From Kribbia dieselivorans NBRC 106261 (lineage in GTDB: Bacteria > Actinomycetota > Actinomycetes > Actinomycetales > Dermatophilaceae), in the NCBI RefSeq assembly GCF_001552435.1, contig NZ_BCRE01000043.1, forward strand, positions 1 through 64,000: DNA of 64,000 nt. Direction: 5' to 3'. The translations under genes were made by a program, and so were the position numbers. Under the pieces are notes generated by a model that made no database searches, was not told where the DNA came from, and saw nothing but the letters and a program-made list of their open reading frames with translations. Below are positions 23,888 through 32,220 of the stretch, one piece after another. Each line of letters starts with the position of its first letter. The first letter of the stretch is position 1.

Positions 23888-24910
23888 GTGGAACTGGGCC
23901 TCAACACCTTCGGCGACATCTACCCCGGCGAGGACGGTCGGGATCTCTCCGCCGCGCAGGTCATCCGCAATGTCGTCGCCGAGGCGGTGCTCGCCGACGA
24001 GGTCGGGCTCGACTTCATCGGCCTGGGCGAGCACCACCGCGACGATTTTGCCATCTCGACACCGGAGACGGTCCTGGCCGGCATCGCCACGCGCACCGAG
24101 AACATCCGGCTCGGGAGCGCGGTGACCGTGCTCTCCTCCGATGACCCGGTGCGTGTCTACCAACGGTTCGCCACGGTCGACGCCCTCTCCGGAGGGCGGG
24201 CCGAGGTCATTCTCGGGCGCGGGTCGTTCATCGAGTCGTTCCCGTTGTTCGGGCTGCCGCTGGATCAGTACGAGGAGCTCTTCGAGCAGAAGCTCGAACT
24301 CTTCACGCGTCTACAGGCCGAGGGGCCGATCCACTGGGAGGGTGGTCTGCGCCCGGCGATCGACGGGCTCGAGGTCTATCCGAAGACCGAGGGTGGCCGC
24401 CTGCCGGCGTGGATCGCCGTGGGTGGCACACCGGCCTCGGTCGTGCGGGCCGCGCATTACAGCCTGCCGGTCATCTTCGCCATCATCGGCGGCGACCCGG
24501 CCCAGTTCGGCGCCTTCGCCACCTACTACCGCCGCGCCCTGGCGGAGTTCGGCAAGGACCCGCTGCCCGTGGCCTGGCACTCCCCCGGACACGTCGCTGC
24601 CACCGACGAGCAGGCGCGCGAGGAGTTCTTCCCGGCCCAGGCCGCCAACCACGCCCGTATCGGAGCGGAGCGCGGCTGGCCCCCGCTCTCGCGCGCGGCC
24701 TTCGACGCCGGGTGCGGCCCGGACGGCGCGTACTACGTCGGTTCCCCCGAAACGGTCGCGCGCAAGATCGTCAAACACCGCGCCGATCTCGACGCCGTGC
24801 GGTTCGACCTCAAGTATTCAGTCGGCACCTTGCCGCACGCGGCCATGATGCGCTCGATCGAGTTGTACGGCACCGAGGTTCGTCGATTGGTGGAGGACAT
24901 GCTCGGCTGA
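23888..24910 (+). CDS. LLM-class flavin-dependent oxidoreductase
   Basis: A 340-residue luciferase-like monooxygenase. The N-terminus MELGLNTFGD, the DFIGLGEHH motif, TENIRLGSAVTVLSSDDPVRVYQ and GGRAEVILGRGSF are typical of the FMN/F420-dependent TIM-barrel family. The substrate cannot be read from sequence. GTG at 23888 is preceded by AAGGAG with 7-8 base spacing. It stands alone between rpsO (divergent) and hmp, with a 118-base gap before hmp that contains that gene's operator-like repeats. Confidence 0.85.
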   Translation: MELGLNTFGDIYPGEDGRDLSAAQVIRNVVAEAVLADEVGLDFIGLGEHHRDDFAISTPETVLAGIATRTENIRLGSAVTVLSSDDPVRVYQRFATVDALSGGRAEVILGRGSFIESFPLFGLPLDQYEELFEQKLELFTRLQAEGPIHWEGGLRPAIDGLEVYPKTEGGRLPAWIAVGGTPASVVRAAHYSLPVIFAIIGGDPAQFGAFATYYRRALAEFGKDPLPVAWHSPGHVAATDEQAREEFFPAQAANHARIGAERGWPPLSRAAFDAGCGPDGAYYVGSPETVARKIVKHRADLDAVRFDLKYSVGTLPHAAMMRSIELYGTEVRRLVEDMLG

Positions 24911-24927
24911 GGAGGCGATCGGGTCCC

Positions 24928-25004
24928 GTGTGACGAATCTCGCGGCCATCGCCAAAGGGCGGACACCGGTGAATCGGCGCCGCTAGGTTCCGAGATCGTC
25001 ACAC
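24928..25004 (+). promoter_or_regulatory. Pair of inverted operator-like repeats at the hmp promoter
   Basis: GTGTGACGAATCTCG (24928-24942) is repeated in inverse orientation as CGAGATCGTCACAC (24991-25004), with one base inserted in one arm. A possible -10 (TAGGTT, 24984-24989) and weak -35 (GGACAC, 24961-24966) lie between, so one arm covers the start of transcription and the other lies upstream of -35. The layout fits a looping repressor or paired regulator sites for flavohaemoglobin. Confidence 0.55.
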
Positions 25005-25028
25005 CCCTCCCCCCAGAAGGGCAGCAGC

Positions 25029-26246
25029 ATGAAGCTCTCCCCCGCGTCCGAGGCCGTTGTCAAGGCCACCGCCGGTGTTGTCGCCGAGAACGCCGAAGCG
25101 ATCACCAAGGTGTTCTACCCGGACATGTTCGAAGCGCATCCGGAACTGATGCGGGTGTTCAACAAGGCCAACCAGGCCATTGGTGAGCAGCCCAAGGCGT
25201 TGGCGGCCTCGGTGGTGGCGTACGCGGTCAACCTCATCGACCCCGACGCGCCGGACTTCACCCCGGTCATGCAGCGCATCGCGCACAAGCACGTCTCGCT
25301 GGGCATCAAGGCGCAGGAGTACACCATCGTCGGCCACCACCTGCTCAAGGCAGTGGGCACGGTCCTCGGCGACGCGGTCACGCCCGAGATCGCGGCCGCG
25401 TGGGACGAGGTCTACTGGCTCTTCGGCTGTGCCCTGATCGCCGAGGAGGCCAAGCTGTACGCCCTCGGCGGGACCGACCCGGAGCACCCCTGGCGTCAGT
25501 ACCGCGTCGTCGAGCGCCACGAGGAGAGCGCGGACATCTTCACCCTCGTGCTCAGCCCCGTCTCGGGTCAGACTCCCCCGCACGAGACCGGCCAGTACGT
25601 CGCCATCGCGGTGGATCTGCCCGACGGCGAGCGCCAGCCCCGCCAGTACACGATCAGTTCCGGACCGCGGGGCGATGCCCTCCAGGTGACGATCAAGCGC
25701 GTGCGGGGCGTCGACGGGACTCCGGATGGCCAGGTCTCGAACTGGCTGGCCGACCATGCCCAGCCGGGCACGATCCTCGACGTCTCACAACCGGCCGGAG
25801 ATCTCGTCCTCGACGATTCCGAGGGCCCGATCGTGCTCGTCTCCGCCGGTATCGGCATCACGCCGGTCGCCGCGATCCTCGAGGACCTCAACCGGCGCCA
25901 GCCCCACCGCACGGTGCGTCTGTTCCACGCCGACCGCTCGCACGACACGCACCCGCTCTACGCCACCCTGCGCCGCCAGGTCCTGTCGATGGAGGACGCC
26001 AAGGCCCAGAACTGGTACGAGGAGGACGCCGAGAGCGCGCCGACGCTGCACCCGGCGAAGTCCGGTCTGATGGACCTCACCGATGCCGACGTCCCGGCCG
26101 ACTCGACGGTCTTCATGTGCGGCCCGCTGCCGTTCATGAACGCCATGCGCAAGCAGCTCATCGGTCGCGGTGTCTCCCCCGAGCGCATCAAGTACGAGGT
26201 CTTCGGCCCCGACCTGTGGGCGCAGAACCCCGACGCCGCGGAGTAG
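25029..26246 (+). CDS. hmp: Flavohaemoglobin, nitric oxide dioxygenase
   Basis: A 405-residue protein that oxidises NO to nitrate with O2 and NAD(P)H. Residues 1-140 are a globin: the distal Tyr in KVFYPDMF, and the proximal His region HKHVSLGIKAQEY. Residues about 155-260 bind FAD (RQYTISSGP), and 265-400 bind NAD (VSAGIGITPVAAI; MCGPLPFMNAM). The domain order and length match Hmp exactly. The promoter carries an unusual inverted operator pair. No NsrR- or Fnr-type regulator gene is adjacent. Confidence 0.95.
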   Translation: MKLSPASEAVVKATAGVVAENAEAITKVFYPDMFEAHPELMRVFNKANQAIGEQPKALAASVVAYAVNLIDPDAPDFTPVMQRIAHKHVSLGIKAQEYTIVGHHLLKAVGTVLGDAVTPEIAAAWDEVYWLFGCALIAEEAKLYALGGTDPEHPWRQYRVVERHEESADIFTLVLSPVSGQTPPHETGQYVAIAVDLPDGERQPRQYTISSGPRGDALQVTIKRVRGVDGTPDGQVSNWLADHAQPGTILDVSQPAGDLVLDDSEGPIVLVSAGIGITPVAAILEDLNRRQPHRTVRLFHADRSHDTHPLYATLRRQVLSMEDAKAQNWYEEDAESAPTLHPAKSGLMDLTDADVPADSTVFMCGPLPFMNAMRKQLIGRGVSPERIKYEVFGPDLWAQNPDAAE

Positions 26247-26276
26247 GGCGGCCCGAGGCGTGACGGCCGAGGGCGA

Positions 26277-27500
26277 TCAGCGCGACTGGAACTCCACGAT
26301 CCGCTCGATCGCCTCGGCCACCGCCGCGCGACCCGCTGCAAAGCTCAACCGCACGGAGCGCCGTCCGCCCACCTCGTCGAAATCGACGCCGGGGGTCAAC
26401 GCGACCCCGGCCTCCTCGAGCAGCGCCGCGCAGTAGGCCGACGACGTCGACCAGTGGGAAAGCACGTCGTCGCCGAGGTCGGCGTAGTAGTAGAACGCCC
26501 CGTCAGCGGGCGCGGCGGTGCCCCACCCGAGCCGAGCGGCGTTGTCCAGCAACAGTTCTCGCGTTGCGGCGAACCCGGCCACTGCAGCGTCACATTCGGC
26601 ATACGACTCGGGTGTGAACGCGGCGATCGCCGCCTGCTGCGCCGGCGTGGGCGGTGACAGCGCGAGGTTCCCGGCGAGGGCATCGACCGGCCTGGCGAGG
26701 TCCTCGGGCAGCAGCATCCATCCCAGCCGCCACCCGGTCATGCCCCAGTACTTCGAGAACGACGAGATGACGATGGCGGACTCGTCGATTTCCCACGCAC
26801 ACACCCCGCGCGGATCGGCGCCGCCAGGCTCCGGGTAGGTCACGCCGTGGTAGATCTCGTCGCTGACCAGACGCACCCCGTGCGCGGCACACCACTGCGC
26901 CACCGCGGTCAGCTCGGCGCGATCGACCATCGTGCCCGTCGGATTGGCCGGCGACGCCAGCACGAGCCCCGCCAACGGCGCTCCGTCGTGCGCGGCGTCG
27001 AGCAACTCAGGTGTCGGTTGGAAACGCACGTCAGGCCCACACTCGATTTCGACGACCTCGCACCCGAGGGCCTGCAGGATGTTGCGGTACGCGGGGTACC
27101 CGGGTCGGGCCAGCGCCACGCGGTCCCCGGCGTCGAAGGCGGCGAGGAACGCCAGCAGGAACGCGCCCGACGACCCGGTGGTGATGCCGACCTGCTCCGG
27201 CGCCAGATCCAGCCCGTACCAGCGGCCGTAGTGCTGCGCGATCTCGGCACGCAACTCCCGGATCCCCAGGGCCGACGTGTACGTCAACGCGCGACGGGAC
27301 GCGTGCAGCGCCTCGGAGGCCGCCGACACCGCCGACGGCGCGCCCTGCGACGGCTCCCCCGCACAGAGCGAGATGACGTCACGGCCTTCGGAGCGCAGCA
27401 CGGCCACGCGGTCGAGGATGTCCATCACCTCGAACGACGCCACGGCGGAGCGTCGTGACGCGTGCAGTCGGGGCGGGCCGGGGTCGGTGGGGTGCGTCAT
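26277..27500 (-). CDS. Class I/II PLP-dependent aminotransferase
   Basis: A 407-residue fold-type I aminotransferase. ITTGSSGAFLLAF, SPANPTGTM, SDEIYHGVTY and the PLP-lysine motif SFSKYWGMTGWRLGW are in order, with the C-terminal substrate Arg in RRSVRLSFA. It most resembles aspartate/aromatic-type aminotransferases of the AspC family; the amino donor is not determinable. It lies three bases 3' of the MmcQ-like gene on the same strand, so the two probably share a transcript. Confidence 0.88.
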   Translation of the reverse strand: MTHPTDPGPPRLHASRRSAVASFEVMDILDRVAVLRSEGRDVISLCAGEPSQGAPSAVSAASEALHASRRALTYTSALGIRELRAEIAQHYGRWYGLDLAPEQVGITTGSSGAFLLAFLAAFDAGDRVALARPGYPAYRNILQALGCEVVEIECGPDVRFQPTPELLDAAHDGAPLAGLVLASPANPTGTMVDRAELTAVAQWCAAHGVRLVSDEIYHGVTYPEPGGADPRGVCAWEIDESAIVISSFSKYWGMTGWRLGWMLLPEDLARPVDALAGNLALSPPTPAQQAAIAAFTPESYAECDAAVAGFAATRELLLDNAARLGWGTAAPADGAFYYYADLGDDVLSHWSTSSAYCAALLEEAGVALTPGVDFDEVGGRRSVRLSFAAGRAAVAEAIERIVEFQSR

Positions 27501-27503
27501 ACC

Positions 27504-27908
27504 TCAATCATCCGACGCGGGCAGCGTGGCCCGGTGCGCGGCCGCCAGTCGTTTCGGCGCCCGGTCGAACCAGGCCTGGGTGACGACCTCGGTCAACTCG
27601 TCCACGGCGATCCGGTCGAGGCGCAGCAGCACGGCCGGGTAGCCCTCGAAGTGCGACGTGATGAAGAAGAGGTCGGGCTCGGCGAGCAGCAGTTCGTCCT
27701 TGGCGTCGAGGTCGGCCACGCGAAGACCCATGATCTCGCCCGCCGGAGCGTCGTCGCCCAACTCCTCGAGGTCTCGGCGCCGGAGTGGCCGTTCCCAGAC
27801 GAAGGACTTGTTCCGCACCTTCCACGCGATCTGGCCGTCGTAGGACGGGGCTTCGGTCACCTCGGGGAGCGCGAGGGCAATGCGACGGACATCATCGAGA
27901 GTCGCCAT
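27504..27908 (-). CDS. MmcQ/YjbR family protein
   Basis: The 134-residue protein matches the MmcQ/YjbR fold: DDVRRIALALPEVTEAPSYDGQIAWKV at the start, then LLLAEPDLFFITSHFEGYPAVLLRL and a WFDRAPKRLAA tail. The fold is CyaY-like and often called DNA-binding, but the role is not established. TACCCT at 27916-27921 lies seven bases before the ATG, consistent with a leaderless transcript. Its stop is three bases before the aminotransferase start. Confidence 0.85.
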   Translation of the reverse strand: MATLDDVRRIALALPEVTEAPSYDGQIAWKVRNKSFVWERPLRRRDLEELGDDAPAGEIMGLRVADLDAKDELLLAEPDLFFITSHFEGYPAVLLRLDRIAVDELTEVVTQAWFDRAPKRLAAAHRATLPASDD

Positions 27909-27993
27909 GCTGTCGAGGGTATCGATGTGGGCGCGCCCCGACCAGCGGCAGACCCCGGGGCGAGCGCCCCTCCCGACGTGTCAGAGTGACTCC

Positions 27994-28746
27994 ATGAACA
28001 CCCTGACCGGCACCTGGCGTCGGTTGCGGTTCATCGCCGGGCCGACCCGCACTCCCCGACGCAACCTGCACTTGGCCAACTTTCTCGCGCTGCACGCGGG
28101 GGTGCTGAACTCCGTCGGGTTCGTCGCTACGGCGACGTACACCTCCCACATGACCGGGCTGACCGCGGCGCTGGCGGACCATCTCGTGCTCGGTGACCTC
28201 GGGTTGGTCGGCATCTCGGTGGTGGCCATCGTCAGCTTCGTCGTCGGATCGGCGACGTGCGCGATCCTCTTCAACTGGGGTCGGCGGCGTCAGTTGCGCA
28301 GCAAGTATGCCAGTGTGCTCGTGCTGGAGGCCTCGGTCGTGCTGCTCTTCGGGCTGTTGGCCGATGCCGTGACCTGGTCACACCGGGCGTGGCTGTTCAT
28401 CCCGGTGCTGTGCTTCACCATGGGTCTGCAGAACGCCCTGGTGACGAAGGCGTCGCAGGCGCGCATCCGCACGACGCACATCACCGGGATGGTGACCGAC
28501 ATCGGGATCGAGCTCGGCAAGGCGCTCTACCGACCGCGGCGCGCCGACCTGCCGCCCGTCGTCGCGAACACCGAGCAGTTGCGCCACCACCTGACGCTGG
28601 TCTCGTTGTTCTTCCTGGGCGGTGTCATCGGCGCCGCGGGGTACCTCGTGGTGGGTTTCGTGACGTTGGTGCCGGCCGCGGTGCTGCTGCTCGTGCTGGC
28701 CCTGCCCCCGCTGGTCGCCGATCTGCGTGACTGGCCGACCCCTTGA
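27994..28746 (+). CDS. YoaK family (DUF1275) membrane protein
   Basis: A 250-residue integral membrane protein with six predicted helices. The family landmarks are LHAGVLNSVGFVATATYTSHMTGLTA at the N-terminus and MGLQNALVTKASQARIRTTHITGMVTDIGIELG in the middle. DUF1275 proteins are of unknown function and may be transporters. ATG at 27994 is chosen because the upstream open frame is Arg-rich noise. Its last 122 bases overlap the PucR reading frame on the other strand, an unusual convergent overlap. Confidence 0.85.
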   Translation: MNTLTGTWRRLRFIAGPTRTPRRNLHLANFLALHAGVLNSVGFVATATYTSHMTGLTAALADHLVLGDLGLVGISVVAIVSFVVGSATCAILFNWGRRRQLRSKYASVLVLEASVVLLFGLLADAVTWSHRAWLFIPVLCFTMGLQNALVTKASQARIRTTHITGMVTDIGIELGKALYRPRRADLPPVVANTEQLRHHLTLVSLFFLGGVIGAAGYLVVGFVTLVPAAVLLLVLALPPLVADLRDWPTP

Positions 28747-29917
28747 GTGCCGCCGGAGAACTCGCCTCGCCGCCGGACGGACCGGCCAGTCCGATGGCGA
28801 CCAGCGAGGCGATCAATCCCTCGGGCGTGAAGGCGTCCCATCCGGTGAGGGCCGCCCAGCGCTCAAGGCGGTACTTCGCGGAGTTGGGATGAACGTGCAG
28901 GGCGCGTGCGGCAGCGGCGACGGAGAATCGTGACTGCCCGAATGCCCGGACGGCCTCGGCGAGGTGGGGGTGTGCGGCCGCCGTCTCGACCGCGCCGTGC
29001 ATGAGCGGTTCGATCGGGTCCGCCTCCGCGCCGAGGATCGCGAGCGGCCACACCTGCGCAAACTCGACCACCGGCTGCTCCGGGGTGACCCAGGCCAGAG
29101 CCAGCGTGGCGTCGACCAGGCTGCGCGCGGCCCCGGCCAGCCCACGACGCTCCACACCCTGGCCCACGCGACCTCCGGTCGTTTCCTGCACGATCTGCGC
29201 CGCCCACCCGGCATCGATGCCCTGACCGACGAGGACGACCCGCTCCTGCGTGTCCAGTGCCGCGTGCGCCCGCTCCCCAGCGCCCAGCCGATCGTGAAGT
29301 ACGTCGATGACCCCGACCGACGTGGGCTGGGAGACGATCACGACGAAGTCGCCCTTGATGTCGAAGTCCAGTGCCGTCGCCACCGATGCGAGCAGGCCGC
29401 TCTGACCGCCCTCCGTCAGCAACGTCACGAGCCGGCTGCGCAGCCCCGCGCGTCCGGCCTCCATTCGCGCGACCTCGGCGGTGTGAGCCGTGCTGAAGGC
29501 GAGGCTGAGCCGGTGGGAGGTCTCCCAGAGCACGTTGACCTCCTGCGCCAACTCGACCACTGCGTGCGGCCCCTGGGCCCTGGCACGGTCGAGCAGGTGG
29601 CCCCAGATCTCCCGATAGGCAACGTGGTAGGCCTGAATCCCGTCGGACAGCGGGACGCCGTCTCGGGAGCGGTCCCGGCCGAGGTCGAAAGCGTGCTGCA
29701 CGTGGGCCTCGTCGGCGCCCCTCCCGCTGCGCAGACCGGCCAGGAAGGATCGGATACCGACCACGCTGTCCGCCCGGTGTCGTTCGTACGGGACGGTGCG
29801 CAGGGCTGGTGTCTCCCGGCGAATGGCCGCCACCACGCGGTCGATGAGGTCATCCGATTCCGCCTCGACCTCGTCCAGCAGACCTTCGATGATCGGCGAT
29901 CGTCTTGTGGTTTCCAC
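28625..29917 (-). CDS. PucR/CdaR-type transcriptional regulator
   Basis: A 430-residue regulator. The first 170 residues form an RsbT-co-antagonist-like helical domain (LLDEVEAESDDLIDRVVAAIRRE). A GGDEF-derived CdaR region lies in the middle, and the HTH_30 domain is at about residues 340-395 (FSVAAAARALHVHPNSAKYRLERW). PucR proteins sense catabolic substrates. It is divergent from the alpha-hydroxy-acid oxidase, so that gene and the SDR are its likely targets (inference). The last 40 residues are Ala/Pro/Arg-rich and read antisense through yoaK, so they are probably a non-functional extension. GTG at 29917 is preferred over TTG at 29950 because GGGGGTGAT lies upstream. Confidence 0.82.
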   Translation of the reverse strand: METTRRSPIIEGLLDEVEAESDDLIDRVVAAIRRETPALRTVPYERHRADSVVGIRSFLAGLRSGRGADEAHVQHAFDLGRDRSRDGVPLSDGIQAYHVAYREIWGHLLDRARAQGPHAVVELAQEVNVLWETSHRLSLAFSTAHTAEVARMEAGRAGLRSRLVTLLTEGGQSGLLASVATALDFDIKGDFVVIVSQPTSVGVIDVLHDRLGAGERAHAALDTQERVVLVGQGIDAGWAAQIVQETTGGRVGQGVERRGLAGAARSLVDATLALAWVTPEQPVVEFAQVWPLAILGAEADPIEPLMHGAVETAAAHPHLAEAVRAFGQSRFSVAAAARALHVHPNSAKYRLERWAALTGWDAFTPEGLIASLVAIGLAGPSGGEASSPAALKGSASHADRRPAGAGPARAAAPRPAPTSRNPPRGTPRRR

Positions 29918-30014
29918 GAAATCACCCCCCCAGATTCTCGCGATGGTCAATGTTCCTTCGTGGAATCACCCTGCCACACTGTCCGGCAGACCACTCAATG
30001 AGGAGCATTGCCGC

Positions 30015-31298
30015 GTGAACCACCCACCGAACCGTCCGTCCCTCGTGGAGAGCATCCGTCGTGCGTGGGAGATGGTCGATCTCACCCCGCCGCCGCGTGA
30101 TCCGGTCGAACGGGCGCTGCGCCGCTGCCTGACCATCGACGACCTACGTGAGACGGCGCGCGTTCGGGTCCCCCGCCCTGTCTTCGAGTTCGTCGATGGC
30201 GCGGCCGGCACCGAGGCCAGCCGTGATCGCGCACTGGCCGCCTTCGATCGGATCCACCACCACCCCGGCCCGCTGGCCGCCACGGCCCGAGTACCGATCG
30301 ACCTCTCCACCGAGATCTTCGGTCGCCGGGTGGCCCTGCCCCTGATCATGGGTCCGACCGGCTTCACCCGCATGTCCCACACCGACGGTGAGTTGGCCGT
30401 GGCGCGGGCCGCCGCGCACGCCGGCATCCCCTACACCCTCTCCACGCCGGCCACCACCTCGATCGAGGACGTGGCTGCCGCGACGCCGGACGCCGACCGG
30501 TGGTTCCAGCTCTACGTGCTCCGCGACCGTGCCCGAGCGGTCGACCTCATGGCCCGCGCCGCAGCCACGGGGTATCGCACCCTCGTCGTCACGGTCGACA
30601 CGCCCACCACCGGTGATCGACGCCGGGACACCCGGAACGGCTTCACGATCCCGGCTCGGATTCGCCCGCGGGAACTGCTGCAGATCGCGCGTCACCCCGG
30701 ATGGGCCACACGGTTCCTGCGCGCCGAACCGCTGGGGCTGGCGTCGTTTCCGATCGACGGCCACGGCGACATGTGGCAGGGGCTCAAGGCCATCTCCGGA
30801 GCCGACTTCACCTTCGACGAGATTGCGTGGGTGCGGGAGCGCTGGGACGGGCCGCTGGTCGTCAAGGGCATCCTCGACGCCGACCTGGCGCGCCGCGCGG
30901 TGGAGCTCGGCGCCGACGGCGTCGTCGTCTCGAATCACGGCGGGCGGCAACTGGATCGGACCGTGGCCCCGCTCGACGTGCTCGAGCCGGTCGCCCAGGC
31001 CATCGGCGGGCAGGCCGCGGTGTTCCTCGACAGCGGGGTGCGCGAGGGCTCCGACATCGCCGCCGCGATCGCGCTGGGTGCCACGGCGGTCCTCGTCGGG
31101 CGGCCCTACCTCTACGGCCTCATGGTCGGTGGGGAGCGCGGCGCGGCCCACGCCATCGAGATCTTCCGCCGGGGTCTCGATCACCACCTGCGACTGCTGG
31201 GCGTGACCTCGGTGGGTCAGCTCAACCGTCGTCACGTCACGCTGGCACCGGCCCCGCACCTCAACGCGGATCGCCGTGAACGAAAGGTCTCCCTGTGA
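30015..31298 (+). CDS. FMN-dependent alpha-hydroxy acid dehydrogenase/oxidase
   Basis: A 427-residue TIM-barrel flavoenzyme of the L-lactate dehydrogenase / mandelate dehydrogenase / glycolate oxidase family. PRPVFEFVDGAAG begins the barrel; GPTGFTRMSHTDGELAVARAA and the catalytic SNHGGRQLDRTVAPLDVL are present. GVREGSDIAAAIALGATAVLVGRPYLYG binds FMN phosphate. GTG at 30015 has AGGAG nine bases upstream; a longer frame exists but crosses the promoter. It is coupled to the SDR by a GTGA overlap. With benzoate genes 10 kb away a mandelate-type role is possible, but the substrate is not proven. Confidence 0.88.
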   Translation: MNHPPNRPSLVESIRRAWEMVDLTPPPRDPVERALRRCLTIDDLRETARVRVPRPVFEFVDGAAGTEASRDRALAAFDRIHHHPGPLAATARVPIDLSTEIFGRRVALPLIMGPTGFTRMSHTDGELAVARAAAHAGIPYTLSTPATTSIEDVAAATPDADRWFQLYVLRDRARAVDLMARAAATGYRTLVVTVDTPTTGDRRRDTRNGFTIPARIRPRELLQIARHPGWATRFLRAEPLGLASFPIDGHGDMWQGLKAISGADFTFDEIAWVRERWDGPLVVKGILDADLARRAVELGADGVVVSNHGGRQLDRTVAPLDVLEPVAQAIGGQAAVFLDSGVREGSDIAAAIALGATAVLVGRPYLYGLMVGGERGAAHAIEIFRRGLDHHLRLLGVTSVGQLNRRHVTLAPAPHLNADRRERKVSL

Positions 31299-32119
31299 AC
31301 GCCCCGACTCCCACTCACCCGGTCCCGCCCGAGTACGCGGGCCTGCGCGTCCTGATCACCGGCGGTTCGGCCGGGCTCGGGCTGGCCACCGCCGAACACC
31401 TGATCACTCGCGGCGCGCGGGTGGCGATCTGTGGCCGCGATGCCGGTCGACTCGAGTCGGCGGCCCACACCCTCGAGGCCGCCGCGAAGTCCACGGGTTA
31501 TGGTGGCGCGGTGCTGACGCAGGCGCTCGATGTCACCGACGGTCCGGCGTTGACCGCGCTGTTCGACCGGATTGGTCACGAGTGGGACGGACTCGACGGC
31601 CTGGTCAACAGTGCCGGCGTGCACACCGGAGGATCGTTCCTCTCGGTCACCGACGAGCAGTGGCAGGCCGATTTCGAGCTCAAACTGCTCGCCGCCATTC
31701 GCGGGACGCGGCTGGCGGTTCCGCTGATGGAACGGGCCGGCGGCGGTTCCGTCGTCAACGTGCTCAGCGTCTACGCGCGGTTCCAGACCGTCGGGTCCAT
31801 GCCGAGCTCCGTGTTCCGGGCCGCCGGTTTGGCCATGACCAACGGGGCCTCAAAGGAGCTCGCGGCCCACGGGGTGCGGGTCAACGCGATTCTCATCGGA
31901 TTCGTCCGCAGCGACCAGTGGGTGCGGCAGGCCGCGGCGAAGGGGATCGACGAGGAGGACTTCGAGAACGCGATGGTGAAGCGACTGGCCGTACCGATGA
32001 ACCGCCCCGGGACCTCGGAGGAGGCGGCCGAGGCGATCGCCTTCTTCCTGTCCTCGCGCTCCTCGTACCTGACCGGCACGTCGCTCAACGTCGACGGCGG
32101 CTGGTCACCGGCCATCTGA
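31295..32119 (+). CDS. SDR-family oxidoreductase with atypical active site
   Basis: A 274-residue Rossmann protein. ITGGSAGLGLATAEHL near residue 22 is the cofactor loop, LVNSAGVHTGGSF the NAG-type motif, and SVVNVLSVYARF holds the Ser region. The expected YxxxK tetrad is missing: the aligned segment is SSVFRAAGLAMTN, with Ser for Tyr and Arg for Lys. The C-terminus YLTGTSLNVDGGW is normal. A few SDR subfamilies have this RAAG form. It may use another proton donor, or act as a binding protein. It is coupled to the FMN enzyme, so it could act on the keto acid made there (inference). Confidence 0.8.
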   Translation: MNAPTPTHPVPPEYAGLRVLITGGSAGLGLATAEHLITRGARVAICGRDAGRLESAAHTLEAAAKSTGYGGAVLTQALDVTDGPALTALFDRIGHEWDGLDGLVNSAGVHTGGSFLSVTDEQWQADFELKLLAAIRGTRLAVPLMERAGGGSVVNVLSVYARFQTVGSMPSSVFRAAGLAMTNGASKELAAHGVRVNAILIGFVRSDQWVRQAAAKGIDEEDFENAMVKRLAVPMNRPGTSEEAAEAIAFFLSSRSSYLTGTSLNVDGGWSPAI

Positions 32120-32155
32120 ACCGGCCCAACTCCGACCTCGACCGGAGGGAATCGA

Positions 32156-32190
32156 CGAGGGCCTCCACCCGAACCGGGTGGAGGCCCTCG
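32156..32190. terminator. Hairpin terminator between SDR and lpd
   Basis: CGAGGGCCTCCACCCG (32156-32171) pairs perfectly with 32175-32190 around a three-base loop. It sits between two convergent genes and can end transcription from either side. Confidence 0.85.
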
Positions 32191-32220
32191 CGCGGAGAGT
32201 CGGTGTCGATCAGAAGTCGA

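Noticed and set aside
29796-30014. Upstream extension of the alpha-hydroxy-acid oxidase
   Set aside because: The added 73 residues are Ser/Arg-rich, overlap the divergent PucR gene and its promoter, and are not family sequence; GTG at 30015 has a good ribosome site.
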